A stretch of DNA of 30,458 nucleotides from DATGQT01 sp033720695 (GTDB lineage: Bacteria > Bacteroidota > Rhodothermia > Rhodothermales > Rubricoccaceae): NCBI GenBank assembly GCA_033720695.1, contig JAWWCA010000009.1, forward strand, positions 1-30,458. Direction: 5' to 3'. The position numbers and the translations under genes are program-made. Shown here one piece after another: positions 23,255 to 30,458 of this stretch (position 1 is its first letter; each line of letters opens with the position of its first letter). The notes beneath the pieces were generated by a model that did no database searches, was not told where the DNA came from, and worked only from the letters and a program-made list of their open reading frames with translations.

Positions 23255-23920
23255 TTACTCCTTCCAGACCACGACCTCGGAGAGGGGTTTCCGCTGGAGG
23301 TCCGGCACGGTGGCGTCCTCGGCGGGGTAGCCGACGGGGAAGAGGATGAGGGCGGCCTCGTTTGGCGGGCGCTCCAGCACCTCGCTCAGAAAACCCATCG
23401 GGCTGGGCGTGTGCGTGAGCGTGGCGAGGCCGGCATGGTGGAGCGCGGCGATGAAGAGGCCCGCCGCGATGCCGCAGCTCTCCTGCACGTAGTAGTGCTT
23501 CCGCTTCGCGCCGTCGGGCCGGACCCCCCACCGCTGCGCGAAGAGGACGACGATCCAGGGCGCCGTCTCCAAGAACGGCTTCTCCCAGTCGGTCCCGATG
23601 GGTTCGAGGGCCTCCAGCCACTCCTCGGCGCCGCGCTCCTGGTAGAACGCCTTCTCCTCTTTCTCGGCGGCGGCGCGGATCCGGCGCTTCACCGCGGGAT
23701 CGCTCACCGCGACGAACGTCCAGGGCTGCTGGTGCGCTCCGCTCGGCGCCGTGCTCGCCGTCGCGATGGCGCGCTCGACGACGGACCGGGGGACGGGCCG
23801 GTCGGAGAAGTCGCGCACGGACCGGCGGGCGTCCATCCGCTGGAAGAACGCCTCGGCGCGGCGCTCCTGCGCCGCTTCGTCGAGCGGCTCGACCCGGTAG
23901 GGGATGCGCGGCAGGGGCAT
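23255..23920 (-). CDS. Iodotyrosine-deiodinase-like nitroreductase-fold flavoprotein
   Basis: A 221-residue FMN enzyme of the nitroreductase superfamily. RRSVRDFSDRPVP (32-44) and APSGAHQQPWTF (58-69) are the FMN-binding segments. The rest resembles mammalian iodotyrosine deiodinase closely, for example KRKHYYVQES, GLATLTHTP, LPVGYP-like FPVGYPAEDATVPDL and QRKPLSEV. The three residues that bind the zwitterion of halotyrosine in human IYD (Glu157, Tyr161, Lys182) have counterparts Glu89, Tyr93 and Lys114 with the same spacings (4 and 21). It may therefore reductively dehalogenate iodo- or bromotyrosine in the cytoplasm. ATG 23920 lies 29 bases after the deaminase gene in the same unit. Superfamily certain, IYD subgroup likely. 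Confidence 0.85.
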   Translation of the reverse strand: MPLPRIPYRVEPLDEAAQERRAEAFFQRMDARRSVRDFSDRPVPRSVVERAIATASTAPSGAHQQPWTFVAVSDPAVKRRIRAAAEKEEKAFYQERGAEEWLEALEPIGTDWEKPFLETAPWIVVLFAQRWGVRPDGAKRKHYYVQESCGIAAGLFIAALHHAGLATLTHTPSPMGFLSEVLERPPNEAALILFPVGYPAEDATVPDLQRKPLSEVVVWKE

Positions 23921-23949
23921 GGTGTCGTGACGCGAGAGCGCGGGACGCG

Positions 23950-24432
23950 TCAGTAGAGGAACTTGTCCTCCCGAGCGTTGAAGGCCTCGAAGACGGCGAG
24001 GCACTCGTCGCGGAGGAAGCCGCCTTCGATCTGGAGCGTGGCGCCGCCGAGCCTCTTCATCGTCTCGTTCGAGATGGCGAGCTCGCGGAAGCCGGCGGCC
24101 TCGGCGTCGGCGATCGAGGTGCCGTAGACGATCCGGTCGCAGCGCGCCCAGTGGATGGCGGAGAAGCACATCGGGCAGGGCTCGGTCGTCGTGTAGACGG
24201 TGCAGCCGGTGAGGTCGATGGTGTCGAGCGTGCGGCAGGCCTGGCGGAGGGCGTGGACCTCGGCGTGGGCGGTGATGTCGGTGCTCTGGCGGACGACGTT
24301 GTGGACGCACGCGACGACCTCGGTCCCGCGCACGACGCAGGCGCCGAACGGGCTCCCGCCCTCGCGGACGCCCTCGAGGGCCTTGCGGATCGCCATCCGC
24401 ATGAAGTGGGCGCGGTTGCCTTGCTCGGTCAT
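23950..24432 (-). CDS. Guanine-deaminase-like nucleoside/base deaminase
   Basis: A 160-residue zinc deaminase of the cytidine/deoxycytidylate deaminase fold. The zinc site is TAHAEV (His56, Glu58) with PCPMC (Cys86, Cys89). The features match Bacillus GuaD rather than tRNA adenosine deaminase: GSPFGACVV near the start, IHWARCDRIVYG, DAEAAGF, and the C-terminal DKFLY tail ending in tyrosine, comparable to the GuaD tail that closes over the partner's active site. It likely converts guanine to xanthine, but TadA- or cytosine-type activity cannot be excluded. ATG 24432 lies 4 bases after the asnS stop, so the two are tightly co-transcribed. Confidence 0.85.
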   Translation of the reverse strand: MTEQGNRAHFMRMAIRKALEGVREGGSPFGACVVRGTEVVACVHNVVRQSTDITAHAEVHALRQACRTLDTIDLTGCTVYTTTEPCPMCFSAIHWARCDRIVYGTSIADAEAAGFRELAISNETMKRLGGATLQIEGGFLRDECLAVFEAFNAREDKFLY

Positions 24433-24436
24433 GGGG

Positions 24437-25942
<1,506 letters not shown>

Positions 25943-25994
25943 CGGCGGAGAGGGGCGGGTGAGAACGGAGAGGTCTGGAGAAAGAGGGGACGCG

Positions 25995-26000
25995 AAGATA
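25995..26000 (-). promoter_or_regulatory. Weak candidate -10 element for asnS
   Basis: Minus-strand TATCTT (26000-25995), 52 bases before the asnS ATG, is the only AT-rich hexamer in a very GC-rich 113-base divergent gap. It matches the TATCTT before ytxJ. No clear -35 partner is seen. Confidence 0.25.
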
Positions 26001-26055
26001 CGGCGGGGTCTGGGGGGCGTCCGCCTCCCCGGCCGTCCCGTTCGTACCCTCCCGC

Positions 26056-26631
26056 ATGAGCCCGCGACGCCCCACCCCCGGACCGCTCCCCTCGCCGGAC
26101 ACCGACGCCCCACGCCGGTTCGGATCAGCAGGAGATCCGGCGGGCGGCGCGGAGTTCTCCAGGTGCGGTCGCTACCGCTACCTCCTGACGCGGACGTGGG
26201 ACCCGGCGCGCGAGCGGGTCGTGTTCATCGGCCTCAACCCGAGCACGGCGGATGCCACACGGGACGACCCCACGATCCGGCGCATCGTGGGGTTCGCGCG
26301 GCGGTGGGGGGCCGGCGGCGTGGACGTGCTCAACCTGTTCGCCTACCGGGCCACCGACCCGCGCGCGATGAAGGCCGCGGCCGATCCGGTGGGGCCGGAG
26401 AACGATCGCTACCTCGCGGCCTACGCCGGGTGCGCCGCGGTGACGGTCGCCGCGTGGGGCGTGCATGGGGCGCACCGTGGCCGGGCGGAGGCGGTCGCGG
26501 CGTGGCTGGGCGACCTCCGCTGCCTCGGCACCACGCGGGCGGGCCACCCCCGGCATCCGCTCTACCTCCGCCGCAACACCCCGCTCCAACGGTGGACGGC
26601 CCGCGCACCGCGGCCGGAGGCGCCCCGCTAG
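26056..26631 (+). CDS. DUF1643 family protein
   Basis: A 191-residue protein. After a basic, proline-rich start (about 30 residues) it has the DUF1643 signature: CGRYRYLLTRTWDP, VVFIGLNPSTADATRDDPTIRRI, GFARRWGAGGVDVLNLFAYRATDP, AWGVHG and a C-terminal HPRHPLYLRRNTPLQRW. The family has no assigned molecular function; it occurs widely, often near DNA or mobile genes, but that is not the case here. ATG 26056 is chosen because translation upstream is unconserved. Its stop (TAG 26629-26631) overlaps the stop of the convergent lipoprotein gene by 2 bases. Confidence 0.88.
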   Translation: MSPRRPTPGPLPSPDTDAPRRFGSAGDPAGGAEFSRCGRYRYLLTRTWDPARERVVFIGLNPSTADATRDDPTIRRIVGFARRWGAGGVDVLNLFAYRATDPRAMKAAADPVGPENDRYLAAYAGCAAVTVAAWGVHGAHRGRAEAVAAWLGDLRCLGTTRAGHPRHPLYLRRNTPLQRWTARAPRPEAPR

Positions 26632-27110
26632 TCCAGCGTCCGAGGGTCCGTCGATTCGTCCTCCAGCAGGAGCCGAAGCTCGCCGTCCTCGCGCGTGAGG
26701 ACGGCGGTGTACGAGTACACCAGGTCGTCGAGTGGGTCCGCCCGCCCCCACCTGAACGTGCCCGTGACCAGCACGGCCTCCGGGCCGAGGACCTCGTAGG
26801 AGAGGTCGCCCCACTCGAAGGACGTCGGTCCCTGCCACCGCTCCAGATAGCGCGCCCGGATGCTGTCGTGCGGGGCGAACACCTTGCGCCCGTGCCCCAT
26901 GCGGTAGGCGCCCGACCGGCGGTAGCGTGCCGCCACGGCGTCTCCGTCTCCGGCCCGGAGGTCCCGGGCGTAGGCGTCCATGAACGCGCGGGCCTCCGCC
27001 TCCAACGCCTCGGGGGAGGACGGCACCTGTGGTGTGGGAGGGCGCTCCGGGGCGCAGGCTCCCACCGCTCCGAGCAGCAGGACGACGGTAGGGATGCGGA
27101 GTGGACGCAA
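26628..27110 (-). CDS. Lipoprotein with NTF2/SnoaL-like domain
   Basis: A 160-residue envelope protein. The start is TTG 27110, leading directly into RPLRIPTVVLLLGAVGAC, a signal with lipobox VGAC (Cys19). No better start is visible upstream. After a proline-rich linker the domain has the helix pattern ALEAEARAFMDAYARDLRAGDGDAVAARYRRSGAYRM, typical of DUF4440/SnoaL-like folds, and ends with strands TAVLTREDGELRLLLEDES. Such domains act as small-molecule binders, enzymes or scaffold modules, so function is open. It is the last of several minus-strand envelope genes and lies 81 bases after the next NTF2-like gene. Confidence 0.8.
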   Translation of the reverse strand: MRPLRIPTVVLLLGAVGACAPERPPTPQVPSSPEALEAEARAFMDAYARDLRAGDGDAVAARYRRSGAYRMGHGRKVFAPHDSIRARYLERWQGPTSFEWGDLSYEVLGPEAVLVTGTFRWGRADPLDDLVYSYTAVLTREDGELRLLLEDESTDPRTLD

Positions 27111-27191
27111 GCCGAGGAGGTCGAGAGGGAGAGGGAGGCGAGGTCGGTTGGACGGTTCCCGGACCCGCCCGAGGCGGTTCGGGGTGAGACG

Positions 27192-27683
27192 CTAGTTGCG
27201 CGTGGGTGCGCTCGCCACAGAGGTCGGGACGCGTTGGCGGTGGGCCACCCGGAGCCATCGGCCGTCGGTGCGTACGAGTACGACCGTGTTCATGCCCTCG
27301 ATGGTGGCGTCCGGGCGAGGCGGTGGACTTCGGAGCGTGTACCGGGCGTCCACGATGGCAACGTCGGGAGCGACGATGCGGACCGAGAACACGTCGTACG
27401 CGAGGGATCGTGTCACGCCCGGAGGGGGAGGCGACGCAAAGACCCGCGCGTAGTGCTCGAAGATGGCGTCCTTGCCTCGGTAGACGTTGCCGCGTGCGTC
27501 GATGCGGTCGCAATCGGCCCGACACAACGCCGCGAGAGCGTGCGCGTCGGAGCGGTTCCAGGCGTCCAGGTAGGCGTGCACCGCCGCCAAGACGTCGAGC
27601 TGCTCCGGCGTCCAGTCCTCCTGGGCAGCGGCAGCCGGGCAGAGCCACGATCCGAGGACGAGAAACAGGGCAACGGTTCTCAT
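27192..27683 (-). CDS. Secreted NTF2/SnoaL-like (DUF4440/SgcJ-type) protein
   Basis: A 163-residue protein with signal peptide MRTVALFLVLGSWLCPAAAAQ, so it acts in the periplasm or outside. The mature part follows the SgcJ/EcaC-type pattern: VLAAVHAYLDAWNRSDAHALAALCRADCDRIDARGNVYRGKDAIFEHYARVF, then alternating strands ending LVRTDGRWLRVAHRQR. ATG 27683 is chosen because it directly begins the signal peptide; the upstream extension to 27770 is unconserved. It lies between the membrane-protein gene (76 bases upstream) and the lipoprotein gene. Ligand or catalytic role unknown. Confidence 0.82.
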   Translation of the reverse strand: MRTVALFLVLGSWLCPAAAAQEDWTPEQLDVLAAVHAYLDAWNRSDAHALAALCRADCDRIDARGNVYRGKDAIFEHYARVFASPPPPGVTRSLAYDVFSVRIVAPDVAIVDARYTLRSPPPRPDATIEGMNTVVLVRTDGRWLRVAHRQRVPTSVASAPTRN

Positions 27684-27759
27684 GGGGACCTCTGGGATGA
27701 GCCAGATCGGAGCGGCTCTACAACTGGACGCTCCGACGGTCGGTCGGTCGCAGCGGGGG

Positions 27760-28515
27760 TTACGTGGCACGCGATGACGCCACTACGCTTCCCCGTTCCA
27801 TCGTAGTCGGCACCGCCGCAGAACGATTGCGCAAGGTCACGATGCCCATCACGGCAAACCAGAGCATATGAAGCGGACCCGCACCCGTGCTGAACACCTC
27901 CAAGAAGGGCACGTAGCCATGGAACAGATACAGGATGAACATGACGCCGCAGGCCATGCCCCAGTAGCAGAGCCAATCGGGCAGGCGCTCTTCCTTCAGA
28001 AGGCTCCAAGACAGGAATCCCGTCCCGAGGACGACCACGAAGGAGGGTCCGTACAGGGAGCTCACGAGCCACCAGCTCTCCACGCTCAAATTGGCCTGTA
28101 GCGCCAGAGACTCCGGCACGACGCCTCCCTGCTGGGTCACGGCGATCTGCTGCATGAGCGCGTGGTAGTCCATGAATGTGGTGATCGCCATCGGGATGCC
28201 GATGACGTACCCCGAGAGCGAGACGTACTTCTGCCACCGCTCCGGCCCCAGGATGTTGAACCACGCGAAACCCGAGACGAACATCGATCCGAAACCGACC
28301 GTGATGCAGAACATGGCAACCTTCCACAACCCCGGATTGGCGACCACGTTGTCGATCCAGTAGGCGATCGAGCCGCCCTCGTGGACTTCCGGGGCGAACG
28401 CGATCCCGGCCCCCGTCGCGACGAAGGCGAACGAGAGCACGAAGACCCCGACCATGATTCCGGCGACACCAGCAAGGGTGTAGAGCCGCCGGGGGGTGCT
28501 GGCTTGTTGTTCCAT
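27760..28515 (-). CDS. Unrecognised integral membrane protein, about six segments
   Basis: A 251-residue, very hydrophobic protein. Segments are visible at about 12-42 (TLAGVAGIMVGVFVLSFAF), 65-88, 99-119, 147-172, 181-203 and 212-229, with short charged loops such as GPERWQKY and LKEERLPD. Both termini appear cytoplasmic by the charge distribution, but this is only by eye. Conserved-looking histidines (DYHALM, LFHGYVPF, PLHMLWF) could suggest metal or heme handling. The base composition is lower in GC than in its neighbours. I do not recognise the family. It precedes the two SnoaL-like genes on the same strand. Confidence 0.75.
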   Translation of the reverse strand: MEQQASTPRRLYTLAGVAGIMVGVFVLSFAFVATGAGIAFAPEVHEGGSIAYWIDNVVANPGLWKVAMFCITVGFGSMFVSGFAWFNILGPERWQKYVSLSGYVIGIPMAITTFMDYHALMQQIAVTQQGGVVPESLALQANLSVESWWLVSSLYGPSFVVVLGTGFLSWSLLKEERLPDWLCYWGMACGVMFILYLFHGYVPFLEVFSTGAGPLHMLWFAVMGIVTLRNRSAAVPTTMERGSVVASSRAT

Positions 28516-28737
28516 GGGACGAGCAAACGACTACGGAACCTGAAAATATGCTCCGGGGCTGAATCAGCCATCGACGGCGGCATCAGCTACAGAATAGGAT
28601 GCGGCTCAGCCGCCCAGGACAGCGACCGCGATGGTCGAACGAGGCGGAGGTAGCGCCAAGGCCCGGACGAGCCGAGGACGCTGGAGCCCTGGGCCGGTCT
28701 GCAGCCGCGGGTTCGGCGGCGCGCGGCACGGCCCGAG

Positions 28738-30024
28738 TCACTGGAACATGACCCGGTCGATCCGCCACTCCCCATCCGCCCCCAGCCGCCACACCTTCAG
28801 GAACGCCCCCTCGCCTCCCTCCCGGTCTTCGACGGTATAACGTCCTGCCCCGTAGGCCACGTCCCCGACCACCGTGAGGTCGCTGAGATCGAAGACGGCC
28901 CCGCCGGAGGCCGGTAACGCGTCCGCGTGAGCGAGGATGGCGTCGCGCCCCTCGTGCTGCTGACCTGCCACCATCAAAACGGCACCCTCCGTGAACAGGT
29001 CAGGGACAAGGTCCGGCACGGTCCCCGCGATCATCGCGTCGGCCCACGCCGCCGTCTTCCGCTCGATGTCGGCGCGGGCGAGGGGAGCCCGGGAAGGCTC
29101 GAACGAGGGGTCAACCTCCAGCGCGCGCCGGTACTGGCCGGCGGCCTCGTCGTAGCGGCCCTGGCGGGAGTAAAGGGTGCCGAGGCCGTGGTGGACGCCC
29201 GGGTCGTCGGGGTGGAGCCGCGCGTTCTCGCGGAAGATGCGCTCGGCGTCCTCGTACCTGCCGGCCGTCGCATACGCGTAGCCCACCCCGCTCCGGGCCT
29301 CACCGCTGGGGTCGAGGGCCGCGGCCCGGTCGAGGAACGCGTCGGCCTCGGCGGCGTGACCCTGGCGCAGGCGAAGCGTGCCCAGCGCGTGGTGGGCCCT
29401 CCACCGTTTGGGGGCGCGCCGGAGGTACTCCTGGAAGAGGTCCTCGGCCGCGGCGTAGTCCTCCTGGGCCATCGCGATCGTGCCGAGCCAGTGGTACGCC
29501 TGGACGAACGCGGAGTCGCGACCGAGCGCGGCCTCGAACTGTTCGGCGGACTCGGCGAACCGCCGGTCGTTCCGGTACCGGAAGCCGACGTAGGCGGGGA
29601 AGTACGGGTCATCGGGGTAGTCCTCCGAGAGCTCGGTGAGGATGCCGACGGCCCGGTCCACGTCGAGGCGGTCGGGGTGGAGGAACGCGACGAAGGCGTC
29701 CACCAGGCGGCGCTCCCCGTCGGAGACGCCGTCCCGGTGCGCCAGCGCGCGCTCGAAGTACGGGCGGCGCTGGTGCGGGTACGACGAGCCCGCACGGTGG
29801 AGGAGGGCGAGGACGAACGTGGAGTCGGCGGCGAGCGCCCGGTCCAGGTGCTCCCGGGCCTCCGCGAACTGGTAGTGGTGGGCGGCCGTCCGCCCCAGGA
29901 GGAAATGCCGACGGGCCTCCTCCGACGAAGTCGTGACGGGCAGAACCTGGGCCCGGGCCTGGGGCGCGAGCATCAGGACGCCGAGGAGCAGGAGCGGAGC
30001 GAGAAGGACACGAACCCTCGTCAT
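28738..30024 (-). CDS. Secreted TPR protein with C-terminal NTF2/SnoaL-like domain
   Basis: A 428-residue protein with a signal peptide (1-25: MTRVRVLLAPLLLLGVLML...ARAQ). About seven TPR-type helical repeats run from residue 33 to about 315, for example EEARRHFLLGRTAAHHYQFAEAREHL, HHALGTLRLRQGHAAEADAFLDRA and HHGLGTLYSRQGRYDEAAGQYRRALEVDP. From about 325 an NTF2/DUF4440-like domain follows (WADAMIAGTVPDLVPDLFTEGAVLMV, GRDAILAHADALP, strands ending WRLGADGEWRIDRVMFQ). TPRs scaffold protein contacts; the terminal domain may bind a ligand. ATG 30024 directly starts the signal peptide. It is separated from the downstream membrane gene by 222 bases, so co-transcription is uncertain. Confidence 0.85.
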   Translation of the reverse strand: MTRVRVLLAPLLLLGVLMLAPQARAQVLPVTTSSEEARRHFLLGRTAAHHYQFAEAREHLDRALAADSTFVLALLHRAGSSYPHQRRPYFERALAHRDGVSDGERRLVDAFVAFLHPDRLDVDRAVGILTELSEDYPDDPYFPAYVGFRYRNDRRFAESAEQFEAALGRDSAFVQAYHWLGTIAMAQEDYAAAEDLFQEYLRRAPKRWRAHHALGTLRLRQGHAAEADAFLDRAAALDPSGEARSGVGYAYATAGRYEDAERIFRENARLHPDDPGVHHGLGTLYSRQGRYDEAAGQYRRALEVDPSFEPSRAPLARADIERKTAAWADAMIAGTVPDLVPDLFTEGAVLMVAGQQHEGRDAILAHADALPASGGAVFDLSDLTVVGDVAYGAGRYTVEDREGGEGAFLKVWRLGADGEWRIDRVMFQ

Positions 30025-30219
30025 GGCACGACCTCGTACACCGGTTGCTGGCTCACAGCAGGACCGCTCACCCGCAGCACGCGGGCACGGCCTCAGCCAC
30101 GCCGACAAGCTATGGAAGTCGAGAAGAACCCCACCGTGCCCCGTGCTTCGGCCACACGTACCAGGGGGTAGCCCGTGGAGGGGTCCGCGCCCGGACGTGC
30201 TGGGTGATGCGGCGGAGCA

Positions 30220-30458
30220 TCATGGAGCGAGAGGCGACAGTCCCGCGATCTCTCGCAATTGGCCTCTCGGTATTTGGAGGGATACCGTGAGGTTGTAGAG
30301 CGCCGTCTCCAACGCGCCAAAGCGCAGCTGCAGCGTAGGCAAGAACTCAGGGTCAGATCGTAGGGCCGACGCCACCGAGGCGATCCGGTCGGCGGCGAGG
30401 TCGAGGTCGCACGCGTAGTCCAGTGATCCGACGAGCCCCTGGAAGTCGAGCGGCTCCA
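30220..30458 (-). CDS. 3' end of an unrecognised gene entering from the right edge
   Basis: On the minus strand a frame runs from the window edge (first full codon at 30456) to TGA at 30222-30220, giving the last 79 residues of a protein. The composition is protein-like, with acidic and hydrophobic alternation (EPLDFQGLVGSLDYACDLDL, ASVASALRSDPEFLPTLQLR, ALETALYNLTVSLQIPRG). It is helical by eye, with no membrane segment, and too short to assign. Coding is supported by residue balance, though another frame is also open for most of this stretch. It lies 196 bases upstream of the TPR gene. Confidence 0.5.
   Translation of the reverse strand, partial: EPLDFQGLVGSLDYACDLDLAADRIASVASALRSDPEFLPTLQLRFGALETALYNLTVSLQIPRGQLREIAGLSPLAP

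Noticed and set aside
30025..30219. Gap between the TPR gene and the right-edge gene, with short open frames on both strands
   Set aside because: The frames are short, cross the TPR start or lack any conserved pattern; I see no feature there that I can support.

Overview
This 30.5 kb, very GC-rich window looks like ordinary chromosome from a Bacteroidota-related bacterium. The best guess is the Rhodothermia/Rubricoccaceae-type lineage. That rests on a type IX secretion C-terminal domain at the left edge, high GC in all genes, few Shine-Dalgarno sequences before starts, a bacilliredoxin-like YtxJ protein and DsbD/redoxin genes; the taxonomic placement is inference. I see no prophage, IS element or CRISPR array. 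The genes are mostly housekeeping, but several carry unusual active sites or domain orders.

Left part (1-9,349). The end of a T9SS cargo protein is followed by tRNA-Gly(GCC) with a clear sigma70-type promoter and a hairpin terminator. Next comes an exported M3 zinc peptidase, which converges through a shared hairpin on a minus-strand pair: dsbD, then a periplasmic peroxiredoxin-like gene. Divergent from dsbD are RNase R and an AI-2E-family permease.

Middle (9,356-18,840). A methyltransferase and a ferrochelatase-like gene lacking the usual catalytic histidine lie on the minus strand. Upstream of them is a three-gene minus-strand unit: a CYTH-HTH-CHAD fusion protein, a lipoprotein overlapping it by 3 bases, and an unrecognised protein. 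The fusion gene has its own TTGACA promoter. Oligoendopeptidase F is divergent from a two-gene redox unit: a bacilliredoxin-like protein and a lipoprotein with thioredoxin-like and rhodanese-like domains that has lost both catalytic cysteines. tRNA-Leu(UAA) follows on the minus strand.

Right part (18,888-30,458). On the plus strand are a cytidine deaminase with its dead domain first, a membrane-anchored von Willebrand A protein and a small cold-shock-like protein. A hairpin separates these from a tight minus-strand unit: asnS (with a coiled-coil insertion), a guanine-deaminase-like gene, an iodotyrosine-deiodinase-like flavoprotein and an NAD-dependent epimerase. A DUF1643 gene then overlaps, stop to stop, a run of minus-strand envelope genes. 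Three of these carry NTF2/SnoaL-like domains, including a TPR protein, and one is an unrecognised membrane protein. The 3' end of another gene enters from the right edge. No gene-free stretch exceeds 300 bases.

The strongest leads are the ferrochelatase without its histidine, the cysteine-free thioredoxin-rhodanese lipoprotein, the CYTH-HTH-CHAD fusion, the halotyrosine-dehalogenase-like enzyme and the domain-swapped cytidine deaminase. No complete, obviously new multi-gene system is visible.
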